From NCBI GenBank assembly GCA_938005315.1, contig CALLOB010000099.1, positions 1 to 55,146 on the forward strand: a stretch of 55,146 nucleotides of DNA. The letters run 5' to 3'. The notes below the pieces were generated by a model. It was not told the DNA's origin. It saw only the letters and a program-made list of their open reading frames with translations, and did no database searches. This DNA comes from an uncultured Phycisphaerae bacterium. Its GTDB lineage: Bacteria > Planctomycetota > Phycisphaerae > UBA1845 > PWPN01. Positions 28,690 to 37,645 of the stretch are shown piece by piece (position 1 is the stretch's first letter; each line of letters starts with the position of its first letter). Both the position numbers and the translations under genes were made by a program.

Positions 28690-31563
28690 ATGGACAGCGT
28701 CAAGACATCGGTACTGCGGGCGTGGATGGGACTGATGGTGATCGCGGCTCTGCTGGTCCCGCCGGGCATGGTCCTGGCCCAGGATGCCGCCGCTCCGGCG
28801 GCCGAAGCGGGCTCCGCGACGGCCGCCGCCGGGGTCGGGGAGCACGCCTCGGCCGACACCATGGTCAACCTGCTGTGGTGGCTGGCGCCGATCGGGTCGC
28901 TCATCGCCCTGGTCTACGCCTGGAAGTTCTACCACGAGGTGTCCGCGTCCGACGCCGGTGACCCGGAGATGGTCGAGATCGCCGGATATGTGCGGACCGG
29001 CGCGATGGCCTACCTCCGCCGGCAGTACATGGTGGTGGGCATCGTCTTCGTGGTGCTGGCCGCGATCCTGGCCTACATGGCCTACGGGCTGCAGGTGCAG
29101 AACGAGATCGTCTGGTTCGCCTTCCTGACCGGCGGCTTCTTCAGCGGCCTGTGCGGCTACCTGGGCATGCGCACCGCGACGCTGGCCAGCAACCGCACCG
29201 CCGCCGCGGCCCGCAAGAGCCTCAACGACGGCCTGACCGTCGCCTTCCGCGCCGGCGCGGTCATGGGGCTGGTCGTGGTGGGCTTCGCCCTGCTGGACAT
29301 CACCGCCTGGTTCCTGGTCCTGCGGTCCTTCACCGAGCTGAGCCTGTCGACCATCACCGTGATCATGCTGACCTTCGGCATGGGGGCCAGCACCCAGGCG
29401 CTGTTCGCCCGCGTCGGCGGAGGCATCTACACCAAGGCGGCCGACGTCGGAGCGGACCTGGTGGGCAAGGTCGAGGCCGGCATCCCCGAGGATGACGCCC
29501 GCAACCCGGCCACCATCGCCGATAACGTCGGCGACAACGTCGGCGACGTCGCGGGCATGGGCGCCGACCTGTACGAGTCCTACGCCGGCTCGATCCTCTC
29601 CACGGCCGCCCTGGGCGTCGCCGCCGCGGCCTCGCTGTTCGGCACCGAGGAGAGCGGCGACGGCTTCAAGGCCGCCATGGCCTTCCTGACCACTCCGATG
29701 GTCCTGGCGGGCCTCGGCGTGGTGCTCTCCATCGTCGGCATCCGGCTGGTCCGCACGGAGGAGAAGGCCACCATGGCCGTGCTGATGAGCGCCCTGAACC
29801 GCGGCATCAACGGCAGCAGCATCCTGATCGCCGTGGCCGCGCTGGGCATCTGCTGGCTCCTGCTCGGCGGCATCCCGGCCACCGACGACGGCTTCAAGGT
29901 CAGCTGGCTGGGCGTCTGGGGCAGCATCGTCAGCGGCCTGTTCGCCGGCGTGATCATCGGCAAGGCCACCGAGTACTTCACCAGCTACGACTACAAGCCC
30001 ACGCGCGAACTGACCGACCAGGCCATCACCGGGCCGGCCACGATCATCATCGGCGGAATCGCCGAAGGCATGAAGAGCACCTGGGCCTCGCTGGCGACGA
30101 TCATCGTGGCCATCATACTGGCCTTCACCTTCGCCGGCGGCGGTCACGACTTCATGCTCGGACTGTACGGCGTGGGCATCGCCGCCGTGGGCATGCTCGC
30201 CACGCTGGGCATCACCCTGGCCACCGACGCCTACGGCCCGATCGCCGACAACGCCGGCGGCAACGCGGAAATGACCGGCCAGAAGCCCGAAGTCCGCCAG
30301 CGGACCGACGCCCTGGACGCCCTCGGCAACACCACCGCCGCCACCGGCAAGGGTTTCGCCATCGGCTCGGCGGCCCTGACCGCCCTGGCCCTGCTGGCCG
30401 CCTATATCGAGGAGGTCCGCTTCGGGCAGATCTACCAGGCCCGCGACATGGCCGGGCCAGCCTACACCGCACCGGCGCCCGACGAGATCCTCTACCTGGG
30501 CCACGGCAAGTTCGGCACCCGCATACGCGAAGGCAAGCAGCCCGGGGCCTTCGAGGCCTACATGGTCCTGAACCTGCGCGAGCTGCCCGAGGACACTCGG
30601 GCCGACCTCAAGGCCGGCGAAACCCGCGTCACCCTCGGCCCGCCCACCGGCAAGGAGGAGGCCTACGTGCGCAAGGCCGTGGTGACCACCACCGACGCCG
30701 ACGGGCAGCCCCGGCCCCACACCCTCGAGCTGGTCTCCGCCCGCCGGGCGTCGCTGGACCAGTTCATGAACTTCTATAACGTCACGCTCATGAACCCCAA
30801 GGTGCTCTGCGGCCTGTTCTCCGGCGTGCTCCTGGTGTTCCTGTTCTGCTCACTCACCATGAAGGCCGTGGGACGGGCCGCCAACCGCATGATGATCGAG
30901 TGCCGCCGGCAGTTCGAGAAGATCCGCCAGTATCTCCGCGGCCAGGGCCACGACGAGAGCTTCGTGCAGAACCCCGACAACTGGCCCAAACGCGTCACCG
31001 TCGAGGGCCAGCAGTACCCGGACTACGCCAACTGCGTGGCCATCTCCACCGCCGGCGCTCAGCGCGAGATGATCCTTCCGTCGCTGCTGGCCATCACCAT
31101 CCCGGTGGCCGTGGGCCTTGTGTTCGGCGTGCCCGGCGTGATGGGGCTGCTGGCCGGCGGCCTGACCTCGGGGTTCGCGATGGCGATTTTCATGGCCAAC
31201 TCCGGCGGAGCCTGGGACAACGCCAAGAAGCTGATCGAAACCTACGGCAAGATCCGGGCCCAGGACATCGCCGAGAACCCCGCCGTCCGCGAGAAGCTGC
31301 CGCCGGTCATCCGCGACGCGCTGGTCGCCCGCGCCGAACTGGCCGTCAGGGCCGGCCGGCCGGATCAGATCATCTACGGCAAGGGCTCCGAGGATCACAA
31401 GGCCGGCGTCGTCGGAGACACCGTCGGAGACCCGTTCAAGGACACCTCCGGGCCCAGCCTGAACATCCTGATCAAGCTCATGAGCATGGTTTCGGTCGTG
31501 TTCGCCGGCCTGATCGTCAAGTTCGCGCCCGCCATTGGTGCCGCCCTCGGACTGGGCGGCTGA
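28690..31563 (+). CDS. hppA: Membrane-bound ion-pumping pyrophosphatase with extra soluble insertions
   Basis: 957 residues from the ATG at 28690, where AGGAG is upstream; typical family members have about 670-770. It hydrolyses pyrophosphate to pump H+ or Na+ across a membrane. A signal-like segment ([17 protein letters not shown]) precedes the core. The catalytic motifs are intact: [39 protein letters not shown] and [24 protein letters not shown], with Ala where K-independent enzymes have Lys, indicates the K+-dependent subfamily. Extra length sits in a hydrophilic insert of about 100 residues (575-695), a smaller one around [16 protein letters not shown], and one of about 45 residues before [11 protein letters not shown]. 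Whether the ion is H+ or Na+ cannot be read by eye. Confidence 0.95.
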   Translation: MDSVKTSVLRAWMGLMVIAALLVPPGMVLAQDAAAPAAEAGSATAAAGVGEHASADTMVNLLWWLAPIGSLIALVYAWKFYHEVSASDAGDPEMVEIAGYVRTGAMAYLRRQYMVVGIVFVVLAAILAYMAYGLQVQNEIVWFAFLTGGFFSGLCGYLGMRTATLASNRTAAAARKSLNDGLTVAFRAGAVMGLVVVGFALLDITAWFLVLRSFTELSLSTITVIMLTFGMGASTQALFARVGGGIYTKAADVGADLVGKVEAGIPEDDARNPATIADNVGDNVGDVAGMGADLYESYAGSILSTAALGVAAAASLFGTEESGDGFKAAMAFLTTPMVLAGLGVVLSIVGIRLVRTEEKATMAVLMSALNRGINGSSILIAVAALGICWLLLGGIPATDDGFKVSWLGVWGSIVSGLFAGVIIGKATEYFTSYDYKPTRELTDQAITGPATIIIGGIAEGMKSTWASLATIIVAIILAFTFAGGGHDFMLGLYGVGIAAVGMLATLGITLATDAYGPIADNAGGNAEMTGQKPEVRQRTDALDALGNTTAATGKGFAIGSAALTALALLAAYIEEVRFGQIYQARDMAGPAYTAPAPDEILYLGHGKFGTRIREGKQPGAFEAYMVLNLRELPEDTRADLKAGETRVTLGPPTGKEEAYVRKAVVTTTDADGQPRPHTLELVSARRASLDQFMNFYNVTLMNPKVLCGLFSGVLLVFLFCSLTMKAVGRAANRMMIECRRQFEKIRQYLRGQGHDESFVQNPDNWPKRVTVEGQQYPDYANCVAISTAGAQREMILPSLLAITIPVAVGLVFGVPGVMGLLAGGLTSGFAMAIFMANSGGAWDNAKKLIETYGKIRAQDIAENPAVREKLPPVIRDALVARAELAVRAGRPDQIIYGKGSEDHKAGVVGDTVGDPFKDTSGPSLNILIKLMSMVSVVFAGLIVKFAPAIGAALGLGG

Positions 31564-31589
31564 GCAACTCCCGGAGCGTTCCGGATCCT

Positions 31590-31625
31590 GCGGGCCGACG
31601 CGGTATGCATACCGCGCCGGCCCGC
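31590..31625. repeat. 36-base near-perfect inverted repeat after the pyrophosphatase gene
   Basis: The centre CGCGGTATGCATACCGCG (31599-31616) is a perfect palindrome, flanked by GCGGGCCG and CGGCCCGC, with a single A/C mismatch between. In all, 17 of 18 pairs match. It starts 26 bases after the stop codon. There is no T tract, so it could be a strong RNA hairpin acting as a 3' stabiliser, or a DNA site for a dimeric protein. Confidence 0.8.
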
Positions 31626-32052
31626 GGTCGTTCACACGGCCACGGCGCCCAATGAAGCTTGGCCCGCATGTACATCGCCGGGCCGGCCGCCGTTCCAATG
31701 GCCGCGCCGGTCAATGCCCCGGATGCCGCCAAGCAACGCCGGAGCGTGCCTGAAGCACCCGGTCCGCCATTCGCCTCGTCCAGGCAACCGCTGCTGTAAG
31801 CCGCCGAACCGCCATCCTGCCCACTGGAGCTCCCCCGACCCGCCGGTTCCAGGTTGTCCGGCCATTCCGGCCCGGACGCCGCATCGCACCAACACCGGTC
31901 GATGCGCCTCTGGCGCGGCCCAGGCCCCGAGCCGATGCCAGAATCGGTTCCTTCGGCGACTCCTGGCCGCAAATTGTTCAACGCCGCATTCGTGGCCTGC
32001 TCCCGCCTGATGCCCCTGGACCCCCAGCAAACGGACTACGGAACAGATTACT

Positions 32053-32068
32053 TGGGGTATATACCCCA
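32053..32068. promoter_or_regulatory. 16-base perfect palindrome TGGGGTATATACCCCA
   Basis: Lies at the left edge of the AT-rich island, about 90 bases upstream of the candidate fasciclin promoter. It may be an operator or activator site. No regulator is encoded next to it. Confidence 0.5.
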
Positions 32069-32156
32069 TAAAACGTCGCCGAATAGTGATTCAAAATCTT
32101 TATTTAGGATTATTTACGTCAAACAACAGCTTGTGAGCGATTTGAGCGGTTTTTTC

Positions 32157-32186
32157 TTGGTCATCCCATCCCTGGCATCCTAAATT
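32157..32186 (+). promoter_or_regulatory. Candidate promoter of the fasciclin gene
   Basis: TTGGTC at 32157-32162 and TAAATT at 32181-32186, spacing 18, inside an AT-rich stretch. It would give a leader of about 70 bases ending in a strong GGAAGGAG ribosome-binding site. Confidence 0.4.
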
Positions 32187-32263
32187 GTTGTGTCTGACAA
32201 GAGATCAGGGTCGCACGCGTCGTGCGGCCTTCACAAGCCAATCGAATTGGAAGGAGAAAAAAA

Positions 32264-33640
32264 ATGCATCGCAGGTTCCTTTTGAGCTGGTCACTGGCCG
32301 TCATGGCCGTGACGGGTCTGGCCCTCGCCCAGTGCGGTGGAGCCAAGGCTTCGGGCGACAAGTCCGACAAAGCCGGTTACGGTTCTGGCGCGGCTATGGC
32401 TTCCAACAAGTGCAGCCGGGACATGTCGGCGGACGCCAGGGGCGGCAAGGACATCGTCGAGACCGCCGTCGGGACCGGATCGTTCAATACGTTGGCCAAG
32501 GCTCTCGCCGCCGCCGGCATGGTCGACTGCCTGAAGTCCAGGGGCCCGTTCACCGTCTTTGCACCGACCGACGAGGCCTTCGCCCGGCTGCCGGAAGGCG
32601 CCCTGGACGGTCTGCTGAAGGACATTCCCAGACTCAGGGCTGTGTTGAAGCACCACGTGGTCGCCGGTCAGGTCATGGCCGCCGACGTCGTCAAGATCGA
32701 CTCGGCCCGGTCCCTGCTCGGACAGACACTCGGCATCAAAGCCGGACAGCGGGTCGAAGTCGGCGGCGCCACGGTCGTCAAGACCGACATCGCCGCCTGC
32801 AACGGCGTGATCCACGTGATCGACCGCGTCATCCTGCCGGCCGACAGCGTCATCGACGTGGCCCGCGGCGCCGGGTCGTTCGGGACGCTTCTGGCGGCCG
32901 TTTCGGCGGCCGGCCTGGAAGACGACCTGCGGGGCGGCGGCCCGATCACCGTCCTGGCTCCCAGTGACGAGGCCTTCGCCAAACTGCCGAAAGGCGCCGT
33001 CGAGGGGCTCCTGAAAGATCTTCCGAAGCTTCGGGCGGTGCTCAAGCACCATGTCCTGCCCGGCAAGCATTATTCCAGGGAAATCGCCGCGATGGAATCG
33101 GCCAGGACGCTCCTTGGGCAGACGGTGTCGATCCGCGTGGCCTCGCCGATCCGCATCAACGGCCATGCCACGGTGATCAAGGCCGACATCGAGGCCGCCA
33201 ATGGGCTCATTCATGTGATTGACGAGGTCATCCTGCCCGCCGACGACGTGGTCGACGTCGCCCGATCGGCCGGCGCCTTCGGCACGCTGCTGAGGGCCGT
33301 GGACGCTGCGGGCCTTACCGACACGCTCCGCGGCGAGGGGCCGTTCACGGTGTTCGCGCCCAGCGACGAGGCGTTCGGCCGCCTTCCGGCCGCCACGCTG
33401 GAAGGATTGTTGGGCGACCCCGAGAAGCTCAAGAGCGTGCTGCTCTATCACGTCGTGCCGGGCAAGGTCATGGCCGCGGATGTGGTGAAGCTCAGCGAGG
33501 CTTCGACCGCCCTGGGCAAGACGGTCCGCATCGACGCCTCCGACGGTGTGAAGATCCAGGGAGCCAAGGTGCTCAAGACCGACATCGAGGCGGCCAACGG
33601 GGTCATTCACGTGATCGACCAGGTCATCGTGCCGGAGTGA
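32264..33640 (+). CDS. Exported protein with three fasciclin (FAS1) domains
   Basis: 458 residues from the ATG at 32264, with GGAAGGAG 7 bases upstream. The N-terminus [20 protein letters not shown] is a signal peptide; cleavage after ALA is likely. A Cys two residues later sits in LAQC, which is a poor lipobox. Three FAS1 repeats of about 130 residues follow, beginning [18 protein letters not shown] and DVVDVARSA. Each has the H1 motif ([39 protein letters not shown]) and the H2-type end ([13 protein letters not shown] and relatives). FAS1 domains mediate adhesion or matrix binding at the cell surface. The close similarity of the three repeats suggests internal duplication. A strong terminator follows. 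Confidence 0.95.
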   Translation: MHRRFLLSWSLAVMAVTGLALAQCGGAKASGDKSDKAGYGSGAAMASNKCSRDMSADARGGKDIVETAVGTGSFNTLAKALAAAGMVDCLKSRGPFTVFAPTDEAFARLPEGALDGLLKDIPRLRAVLKHHVVAGQVMAADVVKIDSARSLLGQTLGIKAGQRVEVGGATVVKTDIAACNGVIHVIDRVILPADSVIDVARGAGSFGTLLAAVSAAGLEDDLRGGGPITVLAPSDEAFAKLPKGAVEGLLKDLPKLRAVLKHHVLPGKHYSREIAAMESARTLLGQTVSIRVASPIRINGHATVIKADIEAANGLIHVIDEVILPADDVVDVARSAGAFGTLLRAVDAAGLTDTLRGEGPFTVFAPSDEAFGRLPAATLEGLLGDPEKLKSVLLYHVVPGKVMAADVVKLSEASTALGKTVRIDASDGVKIQGAKVLKTDIEAANGVIHVIDQVIVPE

Positions 33641-33685
33641 GCCGGATAACGGGGACCGCAAAGCCGGTTCCGATGACTCATGCCT

Positions 33686-33723
33686 CGCGGGAGGCGGGCT
33701 CGATCCCCGCCTCCCGCGTTTTT
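33686..33723 (+). terminator. Intrinsic terminator of the fasciclin gene
   Basis: A 13-bp perfect stem, CGCGGGAGGCGGG (33686-33698) with CCCGCCTCCCGCG (33706-33718), a 7-base loop, then five T. Confidence 0.9.
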
Positions 33724-33754
33724 CGCGCAAGAAATCGATCGGTAAAGCCGGGAA

Positions 33755-35941
33755 TCACCCGTTCAGGCCGGGGCGGCCGGCGCCCAGCAATTCCGTGACC
33801 GCCTCCACAACCCCGTCCGCCGACGGCAGGGCCCGGGCCTCGGCGGACCTCGAAGCCGGCACCGGACAGGCTGCCGGACCGACGCGCCGGGCCCGGAACG
33901 GCCCGATGCCTTCCTGACAGGCCAGCCGGGCCAGCAGTTCCGCCCCGAAACCCGCGAACAGCTGCCCCTCCTCCACGACGACCAGCCGCCCGGTTCGCCG
34001 CAGCGAGTCCACGACCGGCTCCACGTCCAGCGGATACAGCTGACTCGGCAACAGAAGCTCGCTGCCGACCTCTTCCTCCTCCCACAGCCGGACCACCGCC
34101 GCTTCCGCCGCTTCCGCCGCTCCGCCATAGGCCACCACCGTCGCCATCGGGCGGGGCGATGCCAGCCGCACCGTCGCAAAAGGCTCGCCGGCGGCCGAAA
34201 TCTCGAAACCCGCCGGCGCGACGGCCTCGGCCCGCTGGGCATAAAGCAGCTTGTTCTCCAGCACCAGCGTCGGTCGGTCCACCGTCGTCAGCAGGGCCGC
34301 GTACAGCCGCTTCGGACAGCACCGCCGGTGCAGGGCCAGCACCCTCGTTCCCGGAACCCCCAGCAGATGCTTCTCCAGGCACTGGCTGTGCGTCGGACCG
34401 TACCCGCGGTAGCCCCCCATCGGCGTGCGCACGATCAGCGGCACGCAGGCCGCGCCGTCGTACATCCAGGCGAACTTGGCGGCGTGATTCACCCATTGAT
34501 CCGCGGCCAGCAGAATGAAGTCGCCGAACATGATCTCCACCACCGGCCGCCAGCCCGCCAGAGCCAGGCCCGCTCCGATCCCCACGATCGCCGCTTCGCT
34601 GATCGGCGTGTTGCGCACGCGCTGGGGAAACCGGGTGCTCAGCCCCGCGGTCACCTTGAACGCCCCTCCGTAGGGGTCGCGGATGTCCTCGCCGAGCAGC
34701 AACACGCGCTCGTCGCCGGCCATGCCCTCGGCCAGGGCGTCGCGAATGCCGTCGGCGACCCGGACCGCCTCGAAGGACCAGGGCTTCCACAGGCCGTCGG
34801 CCGGGACGCGCGGAGGCCTGAGAGCATGATCCGCGACGCCGGCCTGGCTCGGGGCGGCCTCCGCGCCGCCGGATCCGCCATCAGCGTCGAGCCCGCCCGC
34901 CGGGGCGGCCTGGGCCGCGGCCACCGCCGCCTCGATCCGCCGATCGATCCGTTCCAGTGCGGCTTCCAGGTTCGCGGGACGCCGAAGCATGAGCCGGTTG
35001 AGCGGATCCCGACGAACCAGCGATGCCACAACCGCCGGATCGCGCGTGTCGTCGCTCTTGGAATGGGCCATCAGCCGGCGGGTCCGGATGTGCAGAACCA
35101 CCGGCTCGCCCGCGGATCGCACGAAGTCGGCCGCCTCACGAGCCGCCTCGAGCAGCTCGGCCGGCCGCGAGGTCGTCGCCGCGCGGTAACCGATGCCGAA
35201 CGCCCGCGCACGCCCCCGCACCGTGCCGGCCATGGCATCGCGCCGCGGCGTGGACTGGGCGATGCCGTTGTCCTCGACCACCACCAGCAGCGGCAGCGAC
35301 CACTTCGACGCGATGTTCAGCGTCTCGTAGACCACGCCCTGGCCCAGCGTGCCGTCACCGAGGAACACCGCCGCGATCCCCCCGCGGCCGTGCAACCGCT
35401 GGGCCATCGCCAGCCCCGCGGCCACAGGCGCAATGCCGCCCTGGACCCCGTTGGAGAAGAATCCCCCCCGGCACAGATGCTGACTGCCGCCCCGCCCGCC
35501 GCACACGCCGGTCGCCCGGCCCATGACCTCGGCCACCAGGCCTTCGAGGTCGTCGGTCCAGGCCAGATAGTGGCCGTGACCGCGATGATTGCTGAAGATG
35601 AAGTCGCCCGGACGCAGAGCCCGGGCCACCGCCACGCCGACCAGCTCCTGCCCGATGCAGGTGTGGACCGTTCCCTGCAGCAGGCCCTGGCTGAAGAGTT
35701 CCAGGAGCTTCTGCTCCACGCGCCGGATGGTCAGCGCCGCATACACAACGTCGGCCGGCCACGAACCCGCTGTCCGGCCGCCGGGGATGGTCGCGTTGTC
35801 GGCGCTGCTCGATGGGCCCGCGGCGGCACACGCGGAATCTCCGGCTTGAGCGACCCGCGCCGTACCGCCGCCCGGCGGGCGACGACGGCGTGCACATCGG
35901 GCCCGGATGGCCTGGATGGCCTCCATCACCTCAGCATGCAT
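33755..35941 (-). CDS. 2-oxoacid dehydrogenase E1 component, alpha and beta subunits fused
   Basis: 728 residues. The alpha half (about 65-330) has IRRVEQKLLELFSQGLLQGT, GHGHYLAWT, and the thiamine-diphosphate motif starting GDGTLGQG and ending VEDNGIAQS, plus the RRLMAHSKSDD loop. A Pro/Ala-rich linker follows (about 330-385). The beta half (about 390-725) has VLLLGEDIRDPYGGAF, NTPISEAAIVGIGAGLALAG, VEIMFGDFILLAADQ and RTPMGGYRGYGPTHSQ. The enzyme would decarboxylate a 2-oxoacid (pyruvate, acetoin or branched-chain type). No E2 or E3 gene is next to it, so the pathway is open; orphan fused E1 proteins also occur in secondary or surface-sugar pathways. The N-terminal 60 residues are low-complexity and the start is uncertain. 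It is divergent from the HAD gene. Confidence 0.9.
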   Translation of the reverse strand: MHAEVMEAIQAIRARCARRRRPPGGGTARVAQAGDSACAAAGPSSSADNATIPGGRTAGSWPADVVYAALTIRRVEQKLLELFSQGLLQGTVHTCIGQELVGVAVARALRPGDFIFSNHRGHGHYLAWTDDLEGLVAEVMGRATGVCGGRGGSQHLCRGGFFSNGVQGGIAPVAAGLAMAQRLHGRGGIAAVFLGDGTLGQGVVYETLNIASKWSLPLLVVVEDNGIAQSTPRRDAMAGTVRGRARAFGIGYRAATTSRPAELLEAAREAADFVRSAGEPVVLHIRTRRLMAHSKSDDTRDPAVVASLVRRDPLNRLMLRRPANLEAALERIDRRIEAAVAAAQAAPAGGLDADGGSGGAEAAPSQAGVADHALRPPRVPADGLWKPWSFEAVRVADGIRDALAEGMAGDERVLLLGEDIRDPYGGAFKVTAGLSTRFPQRVRNTPISEAAIVGIGAGLALAGWRPVVEIMFGDFILLAADQWVNHAAKFAWMYDGAACVPLIVRTPMGGYRGYGPTHSQCLEKHLLGVPGTRVLALHRRCCPKRLYAALLTTVDRPTLVLENKLLYAQRAEAVAPAGFEISAAGEPFATVRLASPRPMATVVAYGGAAEAAEAAVVRLWEEEEVGSELLLPSQLYPLDVEPVVDSLRRTGRLVVVEEGQLFAGFGAELLARLACQEGIGPFRARRVGPAACPVPASRSAEARALPSADGVVEAVTELLGAGRPGLNG

Positions 35942-36070
35942 ACCCGGGAGTTATCGGCATCCGTCCCCGGAAACTCCGCAGTCCGCGACAGGATGGCCGT
36001 CGGCCGGCCAGCGTCCGATAATCACCTGCAGGGCGATTCCGCCCGCGTGGGCGAAAAGGCCCGGCTCCGC

Positions 36071-36076
36071 TAGAAT
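36071..36076 (+). promoter_or_regulatory. -10 element of the HAD gene, suggesting a leaderless transcript
   Basis: TAGAAT ends 7 bases before the GTG start at 36084, so transcription would begin at or within a base or two of the start codon. No Shine-Dalgarno sequence is present. No clear -35 box was found. Confidence 0.45.
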
Positions 36077-36083
36077 AGCCCGC

Positions 36084-36779
36084 GTGAAACTGCTGCTTTT
36101 CGATCTTGACGGCACGCTGCTGCTCACCGACGGCGCCGGTGTCCGGGCCATGGAGCGGGCCGGCCGACGAGTCCTGGGCGAGCGGTTCACCCTCGAGGGA
36201 CTCACCATCGCCGGGGGCATGGACCCCCTGATCTACGCCGAGGCCGCCGCCAGAACGGGCGTGAAGGATGCCCATCTCCGCCACGAGTCGTTCCGTCGCC
36301 TCTACCTGGATGAACTGCGTGTCGAGCTGGCCGCCAACGGCCACCGGGCCCGGGTGATGCCGGGCATTGTCGAGTTGCTGGACCGGCTGGCCGGCGATCC
36401 ACGGGTACTGGTCGGCATGCTGACCGGCAACTATGCCGCGGCGGTACCTCTCAAACTCGGCGCGGTGGGACTGGGGCTGGAGCGGTTCGCGGTGGCCGCC
36501 TTCGGCGATGACGCGGCCACGCGCGAGGCCCTGGTGGATGTCGCCCTCCGGCGTGCCACCTTGAGAATTGGTCGCTCGCTGAGCCGTGCCGACGTGATCG
36601 TGATCGGAGATACACCTGCCGACGTTCGCTGCGCCGCGGTCAACGGCTGCGGCCTCCTGGCCGTCGCGACCGGAAAGTATACCGCCGATGAGCTGCGCCG
36701 GGCCGGTGCCGAAGTGGCGGTCGAGAACCTTTCCGATCCTTCCCCGCTGCTGCGGATGATCGACTCACCGGACGCATGA
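36084..36779 (+). CDS. HAD-superfamily phosphatase, phosphoglycolate phosphatase-like
   Basis: 231 residues. The GTG at 36084 is chosen because it directly precedes the motif I strand LLLFDLDGTLLLTDGAG, with nucleophile Asp and acid/base Asp. Motif II is GMLTGNY and motif IV is VIVIGDTPADVRCA. A helical cap lies between residues 15 and 90. The substrate is probably a small phosphorylated metabolite; members of this clade include phosphoglycolate phosphatase and beta-phosphoglucomutase, and I cannot decide between them. It is divergent from the E1 gene and convergent with clpS. A hairpin (GGTCGGT/ACCGACC, 36810-36838) lies between it and clpS. Confidence 0.85.
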   Translation: MKLLLFDLDGTLLLTDGAGVRAMERAGRRVLGERFTLEGLTIAGGMDPLIYAEAAARTGVKDAHLRHESFRRLYLDELRVELAANGHRARVMPGIVELLDRLAGDPRVLVGMLTGNYAAAVPLKLGAVGLGLERFAVAAFGDDAATREALVDVALRRATLRIGRSLSRADVIVIGDTPADVRCAAVNGCGLLAVATGKYTADELRRAGAEVAVENLSDPSPLLRMIDSPDA

Positions 36780-36876
36780 AAGGCAACCGGGGAATGAAGC
36801 TCCCCGGCGGGTCGGTCCTGCGACCGCAGACACCGACCGGCGGCCGGACGCCTCTACGGCCGCGCTGTGCGAGGAA

Positions 36877-37209
36877 TCAGACGTCCGGCTCCGCGGTCAC
36901 GGTGAGCTTGTAGGTCGCGAACTGCTCCACGTAGAGTTCCGCCCGTTCCTGGTGGGTCACCAGCAACACCGCGCAGCCGGTCTTGTGGGCCTCGAGCATG
37001 CGCTGGATGGCCTCCTCCTCGGTGAGCGTGGTCAGCTGGCGAATCCTCTTGACCACCTCTTCCATGGTGTGGACGTCGTCGTTGTGCAGGATCACCTTCC
37101 AGGGCGGCATCTGCCGGGGCTTGCTCGCCTTGGGAGCCTTTTGCCGTGTCGACTGGACGCCCGCTCCCTGATCACCGCCCTTGGACTGCCCGTCGCTTTT
37201 CGTAGCCAC
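36877..37209 (-). CDS. clpS: ATP-dependent Clp protease adaptor ClpS
   Basis: Delivers N-degron substrates to ClpAP/ClpCP. The core PPWKVILHNDDVHTMEEVVK, then AHKTGCAVLLVTHQERAE and LTVTAEPDV match ClpS throughout. A GTG start at 37209 gives 110 residues, close to the usual 106, with GAGGAG 9 bases upstream. In-frame ATGs at 37239 and 37248 are possible too. The ATG at 37302 is unlikely because a minus-strand -10 box (TATATT, 37267-37272) lies downstream of it. Residues 1-35 are a disordered Gln/Gly/Lys-rich tail of the kind that enters the Clp pore. No clpA or clpC is adjacent. Confidence 0.9.
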   Translation of the reverse strand: MATKSDGQSKGGDQGAGVQSTRQKAPKASKPRQMPPWKVILHNDDVHTMEEVVKRIRQLTTLTEEEAIQRMLEAHKTGCAVLLVTHQERAELYVEQFATYKLTVTAEPDV

Positions 37210-37645
37210 GTCCGGAGTCTCCTCTGCCGGCCGCATCCTGCGCGTCATCCGCGGCCGGGCCACACCAATATAGCTTCTCCCCCTCCGGAAGCGATGGGGC
37301 AATCTCCCGTTTCGAAGGCCTTGACGCGCGACCGCCTGACCTCCTCAAGCCAGCGAGAGCCGAGACACGGGCGGTCCGCCGGCGCGTTCGACTTCCGCGG
37401 CGCTGTTATCGGACTGCCGCCGCGACAGGCCGCCGGGAGCTCTCCTCCGAAGCCTCTCTTTGCATGTTCCGCTTGAATCGGACGTTACGGCGACCGCCGC
37501 TTCAAGCCCCCCCGGCGGGTCAGCCGATAGGTCTTTGGGGATGCCCATGAGGGCGGCGCGGGCCCATGCGCCCGGCCGGGGGCCACCCTGCCCGACTTCG
37601 CCGAAGCGCGTCGCCGTCAGCGGAGCACAGCGAGTTCGTTTCCGG

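Larger units (their letters stand above)
31564..32263. other. 700-base region between the pyrophosphatase and fasciclin genes
   Basis: It holds a 36-base inverted repeat just after the pyrophosphatase stop. A GC-rich middle (31640-32030) follows, in which no frame is convincing; one minus-strand frame has a short glycine-zipper-like stretch (SGALTGAAIGTAAG). Next is an AT-rich island (32040-32190) with a 16-base palindrome, and then the fasciclin promoter and ribosome-binding site. Confidence 0.5.

Noticed and set aside
28507..30720. 737-residue minus-strand open frame opposite the pyrophosphatase
   Set aside because: Gly/Gln/His/Asp-rich antisense shadow of a membrane-protein gene.
31517..31981. 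Minus-strand frame with a glycine-zipper-like stretch between the pyrophosphatase and fasciclin genes
   Set aside because: It would need a TTG start, has no ribosome-binding site or signal peptide, and runs into the pyrophosphatase gene. Chance is more likely.
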